Below are positions 55,601 through 64,000 of a DNA stretch of 64,000 nt, piece by piece (position 1 is the first letter of the stretch; the number at the start of each line of letters is the position of its first letter). A program made the position numbers and the translations under genes. The DNA is from Loripinus fragilis (Eukaryota > Mollusca > Bivalvia > Lucinida > Lucinidae). Under the pieces are notes generated by a model. The model had not been told where the DNA came from, searched no databases, and saw nothing but the letters and a program-made list of their open reading frames with translations. The stretch lies in contig OZ026514.1 of the NCBI GenBank assembly GCA_964019695.1, positions 103,512,345 through 103,576,344 of the forward strand. Direction: 5' to 3'.

Positions 55601-57079
55601 CAACATTATTTTTTTTGTGATTTTCAGGGTGGGGGGGGGGGGGGGGGTCTGGACCCCCTTTCCCTCCTCTGCATCCGCGCATGAAACTCACTCACTATTG
55701 AAATGGTATTTTGATCAGTTCACTGGTGACAAGAACCTTTTTACATATGAGATTAAGTTTGCATATTTTCATATTATATGGAGGCAAATTGATAGCATTG
55801 AATGTTTAAATGGATCTACAAAATCCACATTTGTTTCTGACTTTTTAATGTCATTTACTTTTGGTATAGAAAGAGTTTCAAAGTTATTGCATTTATATAA
55901 TTCTATTAAGGATCTTACATGAGGGATCATTTCATATGAAATGTATTAAATGAGCCTTTGGCAAGTTTAACATGATCCCTACAAGTGTAAGATACTATTT
56001 ATTGTATGACCTTTTAAATGTGGTTTTATTGCCGTAAAAGTTTGTTTATTTCTATGAAAATTTGCACTATTGTAACTGCTGTTGTTTTGACGTTACTCGT
56101 TCCTGTAACGTGCGGTCATAACATTATTTATGACATGACGTTATCCACTGAATAACAGTAACGTCATATGATAAATAAATATTAGTTGTTGATTAATTAA
56201 CAATTGTATTCAAAGCTTTATATAAAAACACATTCATTAATTTGATAAAAATGGACAAAGGCTACAGCAGAATATAGCTGCCCTAGAGCTTACTGTACCT
56301 GAGTAGCCAAACCTACACTGTGTTTAGGCCGTTCTGAGCGGTATCGGGTTAAAGACTGGTCCAACACAAATGTCATACAACCTCATGAAGCATACAAAAT
56401 ATACATGGAACCACTTGTTTATTTTATTTCTGTATGACACAAAGCAAGAATGAAAATCAGCATAATTTTTTAATGGTCAAACAATTAAGACATAAATTCG
56501 ATTTTTGGAATGTTCATGGAATCATGAATACTTTGGGTCTCTTTGCAAGAGGCCCAGAGTATTCACGATTCCATGAAAAGGCCAAAAATAATATTCATTG
56601 CTAATATTTACATTTTATTATAAATATCTAAAATATACAAATTATTTATAATTTAGGCAACATACCAGTTTTTGTATTTAATATGAAATTGTATTAATGG
56701 TTTTGTCCGCGTGTAATACGGAAAAGTGGAACAGTCAGTGTGAACACAGACAACCAATGGAGCAAACAAGTGGCTTGTTTGTCACATGCGTCTCGTCTAT
56801 CACAACACCAGTATCACTTCTGGCGAATGAGCTAGATGTTCGAAGCCCATTGCAGGGGCAAGTGAGCTTGGCAGCTGTCAATCATATTTGTGTCATTCAT
56901 GAGGCTATGAATGGTTGCAAAAATCAAAAGGTTCATTAAAAGATTGCTTCGAAAACAAAAATATACAGGAATATATTTCTTACCTTTGTAGGTTTATAAC
57001 CAAGTAGTTCAACCACAGCGACCTTTATGTCATTTCCAGTGAGGTAGCCAGTATTATTACTGTCTGCTGCATGGAAGAT
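49550..57079 (-). CDS. EFCAB11: EF-hand calcium-binding protein like EFCAB11 (5 exons, 5' end missing)
   Basis: Exons 57,079-56,984, 54,477-54,420, 53,844-53,743, 50,922-50,832 and 49,634-49,550 splice in phase to 432 nt (143 residues plus TGA). The product aligns with human EFCAB11 as recalled: GYLTGNDIKVAVVELLGYKP against GYLSREDFKTAVVMLFGYKP, then an acidic helix, RRDIDEDIRHTFMAFD, GFLTVEDLKKVFSKVAPHIS and a final EF hand (DQDGDGRISYKD). Both end a few residues past FEY. The last loop looks able to bind calcium; the second (DMQCHGFLTVED) is degenerate. The first exon, holding the family's start and ...WVEV, was not found up to 64,000. The role of EFCAB11 is poorly known; a regulatory, calmodulin-like part is inferred only. 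Confidence 0.87.
49706..49950. mobile_element. TTAA MITE family A
   Basis: Same order as the 40,042 copy, with the left TTAA mutated (TTTAGCCCTTTAAGC) and the core palindrome kept (CAGACTGCTCCTATGAGCAG). In the last EFCAB11 intron. Confidence 0.85.
50394..50645. mobile_element. TTAA MITE family A, opposite orientation
   Basis: TTAACCCTTAATGCGCC to GTGCTTTAAGGGTTAA; complete core with GCTCCTATAGGAGC. Second of three copies in 1.5 kb. Confidence 0.87.
50832..50922 (-). CDS. EFCAB11: EFCAB11-like exon (central EF-hand half)
   Basis: Acceptor ATTTCAG, then HGFLTVEDLKKVFSKVAPHI and SAQAVHSAF, donor GTAAAA (phase 2). Matches human GFLTLEDFKKAFRQVAPKL closely. Confidence 0.9.
50962..51172. mobile_element. 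TTAA MITE family A, core-deleted
   Basis: Both TTAA ends are kept, but the central palindrome is reduced to one arm (GATCTGGGTCCATACTGTTT). It starts 40 bp right of the EFCAB11 exon at 50,922. Confidence 0.85.
52315..52490. mobile_element. Palindromic MITE family P, centre deleted
   Basis: Arms TATTTCTCAACCAAAACAAT and AACATATGTTATGGTTGAGA remain; the GTCTC centre is missing. In an EFCAB11 intron. Confidence 0.7.
52507..52586. mobile_element. Unsplit hairpin of the GTGCTCATG family
   Basis: GTGCTCATGTTTTATTGAAT pairs with ATTCAATAAAACAGGAGCAC across a short AAACAAGTTGCTTTTTCGC turn. The same right-hand flank (ACGAATGTTAGATTCTATTT) follows as at 6,743. A looser relative lies at 61,685-61,815. 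Confidence 0.75.
52900..53665. repeat. Tandem array, ~170-240-bp units, ending in GGACGGACAGA
   Basis: Units carry CCAAGTTTGAA, GCTAGCTATWATAATTT, GAGATATCTTGATTACAAG and TTTTCAATGCC.AAATTTGC. TTTGGACGGACAGATAAGCC stands at 53,598, then a CAAAGTTGGGGGCATTA end. An inverted TATTTCACCTAGG/AAGGTGAAATAG palindrome at 53,418 interrupts it. Confidence 0.75.
53743..53844 (-). CDS. EFCAB11: EFCAB11-like exon
   Basis: Acceptor TTTTTTAG, then GLSLDKFVMTMAEKLIRRDI and DEDIRHTFMAFDMQ, donor GTAATT (phase 1). Parallels human FLNIVRKK...VRHIFTAFD. Confidence 0.86.
54420..54477 (-). CDS. EFCAB11: EFCAB11-like exon (linker helix)
   Basis: Acceptor TTGTTTCAG, then YEVNQILEKYGE and TVGESEK, donor GTATGA (phase 1). 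Charged helix joining two EF-hand units. Only 19 codons. Confidence 0.82.
54526..55525. mobile_element. Cluster of tRNA-like SINE copies with a shared ~60-bp module
   Basis: GATGCCTTGATGGTGTAATG (box A) and GTGGGTTCAACCCCCACAGA (box B) occur in a minus copy (54,526-54,690) and plus copies ending near 54,978, 55,300 and 55,515. Body: AAATATTTATATGGATTATG and GACAAGTGTCGCTGCTACAG. In two copies a GAGGCAAATTGATAGCATTG module separates the boxes. Open frames read across these copies are not genes. Confidence 0.75.
56512..56577. repeat. Hairpin with ~27-bp arms
   Basis: TTCATGGAATCATGAATACT pairs with AGTATTCACGATTCCATGAA across GGGTCTCTTTGCAAGAGGCC. Confidence 0.85.
56984..57079 (-). CDS. EFCAB11: EFCAB11-like exon with EF hand 1
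   Basis: Acceptor CATTTCAG, then IFHAADSNNTGYLTGNDIKV and AVVELLGYKPTK, donor GTAAGA, phase 0. EF loop D-x-N-x-T-G-x-L...D has Asp at position 12. A hAT-like repeat (57,119-57,510) lies 39 bp upstream of the acceptor edge. Confidence 0.88.
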
Positions 57080-57118
57080 CTGAAATGAAGTTGGTCAGCC
57101 AATAAGATTATATTATTA

Positions 57119-57510
57119 CAGGGTTCGTACAAGCAAGTATGAGTAAAATTCAAGGACTTTGCAAGGATTCTAAAAGCCTCTCCAACAGTTTTCAAGGACT
57201 TAATGTTAATGAAAATACAGAACTAAGTGTTAACAGTCTACTTCAGAAATGCTAGACTGAGATAATGGAGACATTAGTACTGGAATATTAGTATAAAATT
57301 GCTATGCCTATATTTAGTGCAGCATATGCTGCACCAAATAAAGGCACAGCAATTTTATACTGATTTAGGTCTACAGAAAATAGTAGAATTCAAGGACTTT
57401 TCAAGGCTTTTGAGTGATTTACCAGTACTTTTCAAAGCAGATTTAATTTTCAATGACTTTTAAAGAAAGCCCTCTAAATTCAAGTACTTTTCAAGCATGT
57501 GCAAACCCTG
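57119..57510. mobile_element. ~390-bp hAT-like MITE
   Basis: Ends CAGGGTTCGTACA and TGTGCAAACCCTG are imperfect inverted repeats of the CAGGGTT type common in hAT elements. A central palindrome (57,290-57,361, arms AGTATAAAATTGCT...) and repeated TTCAAGGACTTT subterminal motifs are present. No clear TSD. Confidence 0.65.
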
Positions 57511-57524
57511 TAATACTGTATGTA

Positions 57525-57762
57525 TTCTGAATGGTTCTTCTACCTGATATGACACAATAAACTTGGGATGGTTCATGGGATATATTGAGGGGTCACAGGT
57601 TATAATTTCCAACTAAAACTGAATTTCTTTTTCTGAAGATCGTTTCAGTCTCAGCAAACAGTGTAGACCCTGATGCAATGCCACATTATGTGGCATTTCA
57701 TCTGGGTCTTCACTGCTTGCCAATGTACCCGTTTAGGGGTTTCCAGTATACAAAGGGTTAAA
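57525..57762. mobile_element. TTAA-like MITE family C
   Basis: Contains GATATATTGAGGGGTCACAG, GCAAACAGTGTAGACCCTGA and ATGCCACATTATGTGGCATT, ending ACAAAGGGTTAAA. Close to the 22,377 copy. Confidence 0.75.
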
Positions 57763-57929
57763 TATTGGTGCCATGTGTGCTCAACTTTTGAAGCATATTC
57801 TCTTCCTTCATCGGAAAACAGTGTAGATTCACATCAGGCTCCACATTTGTTTTTCATGCACATGATGTATCCATATTAAAAATAAAATTGCATACCGAAA
57901 ATCAGTTAATATCTGTAGTATGTTTAAAC

Positions 57930-60235
57930 AAGAGGGTCCTTAGGCCCTGGGTCGCTCACCTGAGAATGACTGATCAGTGGAGTGGAACCATTTGTGAAAT
58001 TTTGGTAGAGTGCATCATGAGGAAAAACTCTGTGAAATTATTTTGAATTTGGATCAGTGGTTCAGGAGATGTCCTTTAAAAGATTTCTTATCTGGAGCTC
58101 TGGCAGTTCTCCTGTTTGGTGCAGCAGAACAATTTATGCAATTTTGAAAGAGGGCATCTTGGGGAATATACATGTGAAGTTTTATGGAATTAGGACCAGT
58201 GGGTCAAAAGAAGATGTCGTTTAAAAACATTTCTTATCTAGAGCTCTGACAGCCCCTTTGTTCAGCAGACCTGAACGATTTGCGAAATTTGGGTAGAAGG
58301 TATAATGAGGAACAGATCTGTGAAATTATTTTGAATTTGGACCAGTGGTTCAGGAGGAAATGCTGTTTCAAGGTTTTTCTTATCTGGATATTTGGCAGCC
58401 CTTTTGTTAAGGGGAGTGTAACCATTTGTGCAATTTTGGTAGAGGGTATTATGAGGAACAATTCTGTGAAATTATTTTGAATTTGGGTCAGTGGTTCAGG
58501 AGCAAATGTTGTTTAAAAGATTTCTTATCTGGAGCGCTGGCGGCCCTCCTGTTCGCGGGAGTGAAACCATTTATGCAATTTTGAAAGAGGTCATCATCGG
58601 AACATTCATGTGAAGTTATATGAAATTTGAACCAGTGGTTCAGGAGGAGATGTCGTTTAAAGAAATTTCTTATCTAGAGCTCTGGCAGCCCCTATGTTCA
58701 GTGGACTGGAACCATTTGTGCAATATTGGAAGAAGGCATCATGAGGAACAATCCTGTGACATTATTTTGAATTTGGACCAGTAGTTCAGGAGATAATGTC
58801 GTTTAACGGTATTTCTTATCTGGAGCTCTGGCAGTCCTTTTGCTCAGGAGGGTGTATCCATTTGTGCAATATTGGTAGAGGGTATCCAGAGGAACAATTC
58901 TGTGAAATTATTTTGAATTTGGGTTAGTGGTTAAGGAGCAAATGTTGTTTAAAAGATTTCTTATCTGGAGCGCTCGCGGCCCTCCTGTTCACGGTAGTGG
59001 AACCATTTATGCAATTTTGAAAGAGGGCATCATGGGGTACATTCATGTTAAGTTATATGAAATTTGAACCAGCTGTTCAGGAGGAGATATTGTTTAAAGA
59101 AATTTCTTATCTAGAGCTCTGGCAGCCCCTTTGTTAAGTGGACTGGAACCATTTGTGCAATATTAGAAGAAGGCATCATGAGGAACAATCCTGTGAAATT
59201 ATTTTGAATTTGGACCAGTGGTTCAGCAGGTAATGCCGTTAAACGGTATTTCTTATCTGGAGCTCTGGCAGCCCTTTTGTTCAGGGGAGTGTTACCATTT
59301 GTGCAATATTGGTAGAGGGTATCCAGAGGAACAATTCTGTGAAATTATTTTGAATTTGGGTCAGTGGTTAAGGAGCAAATGTTGTTTAAAAGATTTCTTA
59401 TCTGGAGCACTGGCGGACCTCCTGTTCACGGGAGTGGAACCATTTATGCACTTTAAAAAGAGGGCATCATGGGGAACATTCATGTGAAATTATTTTGAAT
59501 TTGGACCAGTAGTTCAGGAGGTAATGCTGTTTAAAGGTATTTCTTATCTGGAGCTCTGGCAGCCCTTTTGATCAGCGGAGCGTAACCATTTGTGCAATTT
59601 TAGTAGAGGGTATCCAGAGGAAGAATTCTGTGAATTTTTTTTGAATTTGGATCAGTGGTTCAGGAGGGGATGTCGTTTACTTATCTGGAGCTCTGGCGGC
59701 CCTCCTGTTTGGTTATACAATTTTGAAAGAAGGCCCCATGGGGAACATTCATGTGAAGTTGTATGAAATTTGGACCAGAGCTCTGGCAGCCCCTTTGTTC
59801 AGTGGACTAGAACCATTTGTGCAATATTGGAAGAAGGCATCATGAGGAACAATCCAGTGAAATTATTTTGAATTTGGACCAGTGGTTCAGGAGGAAATGT
59901 CGTTTAAAGGTATTACTTATCTGGAGCTCTGGCAGCCCTTTTGTTCAGCGGAGCGTAACCATTTGTGCAATTTTGGTAGAGGGGATCAAGTGGAACAATT
60001 CTGTGCATTATTTTGAATTTGGTGAACCTCCTTTTCAGTGGAGCGGAACCATTTATGCAATTTTGAAAGAGGGCATCATGGGGAGTATTCATGCGAAGTG
60101 ATATGAAATTGGGACCAGTGATTCAGGAGGAGATGTGGTTTAAACAAAAAAGTTTACGGACGGACAGACAACGGACAAAGACCGATAACAATAGCTCTCC
60201 TTGAGCCTTCAGCTCTGGTGAGCTAAACACCTATT
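57930..60235. repeat. 2.3-kb cassette with a higher-order tandem repeat
   Basis: A basic unit of about 146 bp (CATTTGTGCAATnTTGG...GTGAARTTATnTTGAATTTGG...TTCAGGAGG...TTCTTATCTGGAGC) alternates in three subtypes, giving a 437-bp higher-order period: TGTAACCATTTGTG-like starts at about 58,415, 58,852 and 59,289. The cassette starts at GGGTCGCTCACCTGAG and ends GGACGGACAGACAACGGAC ... GGTGAGCTAAA. Small open frames inside are repeat read-through. Confidence 0.88.
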
Positions 60236-60244
60236 ACATAAGGC

Positions 60245-60432
60245 CAATTAAGCCATTTTTTGCGTAAAATTGTGATTATTTTCTTATCCATCAGTCTAAA
60301 CATGAGTTTTGAGTGCTTAAAACAACCATCTCATTGAGACTGTTCTTTTGAGTACCCACAACATGTTTTGGTTGAGAAATAAGAAAAATAAAAAAAAATC
60401 ATTTTCAGTTAAGCACTCTTATCTGGGGGCCT
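60245..60432. mobile_element. Palindromic MITE family P
   Basis: Centre AACCATCTCATTGAGACTGT. It follows directly after the 57.9-60.2 kb array cassette. Confidence 0.83.
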
Positions 60433-60942
60433 GCTAATAGTACCAAAATAATTTTAATGTTCATTCCATCAATACTAAAATGAAACAGGAACTGCCTTGT
60501 TCTTATTTATTAGAGTCCGAAGTTCATATTTTATTTGTTCACCTATCACAGAAAACCAATAAAATCAAACGTCTACAATGTTAAATCCTATGTTGAGTCT
60601 CAAAGAAAGATCTAGATTGTTCTATTCCCAGGTTAAGATTAACTGATGAACTGCTAAATAAACTCCCTAAATCAGAAAGTAATCGCTGAAAATGAATTTT
60701 AGAATTGCCCAACCAAAATATTCCCAAAATATAACCAATGGAATTCATCTTTAAATTTACTGCCGAGATGTGTCAAACCTGCTCAAGGGCTGCTGAAGTT
60801 TCTCTTTGCCTGCAATTGTTATCTGCTGATAACCTTTGCAAACAGTTTTAGAACCAGATCAGGACAGACAAAATGTCAGACCTGATCTGGATTCAAATTG
60901 TTTAACTCTCTGATGGTGATCATGAAGGAACTAAAAAGTTTT

Positions 60943-61146
60943 GTTTGTTTGTTTGATTTAATTCTTTACGTCCCATCAACAATCTTTCAGTTAAACAGGG
61001 ATGGGTCTTCCTGGGTTGAACCAGTACTAAGATATGATAAATGTGTCTTGCTCAAGGACCACAATGCAGTGACGCCGGTGAGGCTCGAACTTGCGGCCCC
61101 TCGGTCTTGAGTCAAGCACTATACCACTGAGCCACTGCGCTCCCTG
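60943..61146 (-). mobile_element. SINE family 1 inserted in a MITE
   Basis: From TTTGTTTGATTTAATTC to GAGCCACTGCGCTCCCT. It interrupts a copy of the TTAACTCTTTGC-type MITE whose halves are at about 60,806-60,940 and 61,150-61,210. The flanks CTAAAAAGT / CTATAAAGT are a probable imperfect TSD. Confidence 0.88.
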
Positions 61147-62681
61147 AGCTATAAAGTAAATTAATTTATAAAATACAGCAGATGACAAAATACCTAAAAA
61201 ATTTCCAGCAAACAGAGTGAAATAGAAATGGATGCTTGTCAAATTAAATATGGTTACTATGTTATAATAAATGCACTTGTGTAAATATCAAATTAACCCT
61301 TGTCCTTCTGAACCTAGATATATCCCGTTTTTGGAAACACTAACAGTGTGGAAACTGATCAGCTGATCAGGATCCACAGTTTTGCATTCAGTTTATGGTC
61401 TTGCCAACTTGCCAAAATTTAGCTATATTTGCTCAGCAGTACAGGGTTAAACAATTTAAATTTGATAGTTTGTGTAAAATTGTTGATATATTATTTATTT
61501 TGAGGGCCTCATGGAAGATTAGTTGTACTACTAAATGTTGTCACTCTCTTTAAATAAAGACTTTACTTACTTACTTAACTTGGATATTGTTATCACAACA
61601 GGAGCCACAACAACTTCCTCAATTAACAGTTCCATTGTCCATCTTAGTCTAAAACAAGCCATAAGCTTAATCATCTAACACTTGTGCTGCAGTATTATTG
61701 AATTTCTTAAACTTGTTGACAAAAAGAGATATTATGCTTGGCAATCCTCTCATCTTATCTCTTTTCCTTAACTCATTTGAATAAATTCAATATTACATGG
61801 ACACTCATGTAAAAACCTTTTATGTTATTAGCTTTAGAAACCAGCTGATCTGGACCTACATACAGTGATTTCCAAAAAGGATTAATCCAGGTTCAGCAAG
61901 ACAAGGGTTAATTTGGGCTCATTCTGCCATTAGCCATATTTCATTTGCTACTAAAATTTAAGAGTGGCTACAAATATAAGTCATTGGCTAAGGGTTCAAA
62001 GAATACATTTCCACACTGGTCAATGTAAACGCATCGGTGGTTGCTACAACGAGCTGGTGGTTGCGTTTTACAGCACCAGTGGTGGCGTAAAAAGTAAAAA
62101 AAATCTATACCTGTTGACTTTATTATTTATTTATAAACTTGCACTTATTTCATTTGTGATGACACCTGGCGCACAGACCACCGGTAACATTGCAGTTTAT
62201 GGCTCTGCCAAGCAATTGGTGATATAATTCATGGTTTGGACTGCAAATCCAACAAAGTTCTGGAGTTTTGCCGTGACAGGTGCTTTTTTCTAGTGTAACT
62301 GCCAAAATTGAGTGAAATCTGCATGTCTTAGCGCAGCTGTTGTCATATTCCCATGAAATAACATCCAAAATAACGATTACTACTTTGGGTTTTTTTCTTG
62401 GTAAACAGGCAAATGTTTTATTGAGGAATTTTTATTACAACGCACTGGGAGCATTTTTTGACGCATTGATACAACGCACTGATAGTTGCACAGAATTCCT
62501 GTGGTTGCTGGTGCAGACTCACCACATCATTCGCTGTTCACATAAACGTTGCAAAAATCGCCTTTTCAACCAGCACATGATATTTCGATACTGTATAGAA
62601 GGCTCAGGCGAGCCTGTGCAAATGTGCATACTCCCAAGAGCCTTTGCTGCCAGCACAAGAGATCTTGATATTTATTACATT

Positions 62682-63833
62682 CAGGGTGCCCACTCTTAGT
62701 CTGAAATGAAATTCCCTGACTTTTCACTGACTTTTCCCTGTACAAAATTCATTTTTTCCTGACCATTTTACCTAGATTTTCGCGCACACCTCCTCCCCTT
62801 CCAGAAGTCTGATATGCCCGCATTTTATTGATATGCCCGCATTTTATAAATACTGACATAAATCAAACTAAATCCTTAAAATGTATGAGTTTTACATCAG
62901 AAATATGTGTTTAAATCAAAAAGACACACAAAAGGAAGCAAGCGTGTACGAAAAGAACATTACATAACTTTGTGTTGTGTAAGATATTTTGTTAATATGT
63001 TATACAGCTTTCTTGAGCTGTTTGGGGAATTTCCCCATGTGTAAATGGGAGCAAACAACCCACAGGACATGGCCAATTTGGACCTCAGGGACATGGTTGG
63101 CAAGATTTATGTAGGGGATCACTAATCATTGCTACATGTGCTTAATATATAAGCTGTGGGCCTCATGGCTTCAGAGGGTTTTTTTTTTTTATAGTCAACA
63201 TAAGATAATGGCCTCCAGGGTGTGGCCAGTTTGGACCCCAGGGGTTTGATTGGCAGGAGACCGCTAGATACTGCTACAAATTAAATCAACAAGCTGTGGG
63301 GCTTATGGCTCCAGCCACTTCAGAGAAGATTTTTAAAGTTTTTCCCATTATAAGTCTATGGGAGCTTTATGTTACCTATGGCAGCCTTTCCCCTAGCCAC
63401 CGTATGTGCTTTACATTAAATTTGATCTGAACTGATAAATACTCCTTTGAAAATGGAAGCAGACAACGACAACAGACCATCAATATACTCAGTATCATAT
63501 CTAACTTGAGCCTTTAACTCAGGCGAGTTAAAACAATGTGAGCAAAAATTAGGTTTTAGATAATAACAACAGTTCCTAGCCAAAAGATATATATATATTA
63601 GAACAACTGGATTGCATATTATATTCACTCTAACACTATTAAAGTCATCATCTCATATTTGTTTGTTTAATTTTTGAAGGGTTAACCAAGCATGATTTTA
63701 AAATTCCCTGACTTTTCCCTGACTTTAGAAGTTTTCTAATTTCCCTGACCATTTTACAGAATTCCCTGACTTTTCCCTGACCTTGAAGAAAAACCAAATT
63801 TCCCTGACTTTTCCCTGACGGGTGGGCACCCTG
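62682..63833. mobile_element. 1.15-kb hAT-like non-autonomous element with 5-bp TSD
   Basis: CAGGGTGCCCAC (62,682) and GTGGGCACCCTG (to 63,833) are inverted ends with ACATT immediately outside each. Both subterminal zones repeat CCCTGACTTTTC/TTCCCTGAC motifs (62,735-62,765; 63,707-63,820). No transposase frame; internal open frames are short and unrecognised. Confidence 0.8.
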
Positions 63834-64000
63834 ACATTGTCCAGTGACTGCCTGCGCAAATGTGCAGACTCACCAGAGTATTCGCTGCTGGCATGAATAG
63901 CACACATATCGCCATTTAAGGCAGTACAAGAGATTTTGTACAGTGACGAAGGCTAAGGTAAGCCTGTGCAAATGTGCAGACTCGCCAGATCCTTCGCTGC

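Larger units (their letters stand above)
57080..64000. other. Right-hand region without a recognised exon
   Basis: Holds the hAT-like MITE, family C MITE, the array cassette, a family P MITE, the SINE in a family B MITE, and the 62,682-63,833 element. It is probably the first intron or upstream region of EFCAB11, whose first exon should lie to the right. No other gene is supported. Confidence 0.7.

Noticed and set aside
55560..55922. 120-residue frame
   Set aside because: Spans poly-G and the stand-alone SINE module; no family similarity.
61596..61660. Possible first exon of EFCAB11 (ATG followed by DNGTVN)
   Set aside because: Stops after seven codons; the other frame (MELLIEEVVVAP...) ends at TAAGTAAG and does not resemble the family's start.

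Overview
The window is nuclear DNA of an animal, most likely a heterodont bivalve mollusc. Its genes are split by introns with GT-AG borders and are spread thinly through AT-rich DNA full of short transposons. One gene encodes an invertebrate-type (i-type) lysozyme of the clam kind. Many repeats have a grammar typical of bivalve genomes: tRNA-headed SINEs, TTAA-flanked hairpin MITEs, and tandem arrays that close with GGACGGACAGA-like ends. The species call is an inference; no single diagnostic locus is present.

Three protein-coding genes can be assembled from exons. (1) Minus strand, 34,496 down to 1,065: sixteen consecutive exons encode the first 903 residues of the cytoplasmic dynein 1 heavy chain (DYNC1H1). 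All splice phases agree, and the gene runs off the left edge. (2) Plus strand, 39,710 to 46,355: four exons encode a complete, secreted 148-residue i-type lysozyme. (3) Minus strand, 57,079 down to 49,550: five exons encode the C-terminal 143 residues of an EF-hand protein matching EFCAB11; its first exon was not found and should lie further right or beyond the window. DYNC1H1 and the lysozyme are head to head, 5.2 kb apart; the lysozyme and EFCAB11 are tail to tail. Nothing suggests a functional link among the three.

Most of the remaining sequence is mobile or repetitive. Several insertions are dated by clean target-site duplications (TSDs): a 396-bp hairpin MITE with an 8-bp TSD that copied the splice donor of lysozyme exon 2; two relatives with 6-bp TSDs, one nested inside a larger inverted-repeat element; a 1.2-kb element with a 10-bp TSD in dynein intron 1; a 1.15-kb hAT-like element with a 5-bp TSD near the right edge; and SINEs with 13- and 15-bp TSDs.

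Other elements include at least five TTAA-type hairpin families (several sharing one internal palindrome), eight near-copies of a ~190-bp palindromic element, a decayed LINE reverse-transcriptase tail, and several tandem arrays (units of about 34, 102, 115, 146/437, 170, 190 and 475 bp). No rRNA, intact tRNA, CRISPR or bacterial-type operon is present. The most unusual signals are the MITE at the lysozyme splice site, the satellite-carrying cassettes with a common ending, and a cluster of tRNA-like SINEs sharing a ~60-bp module.
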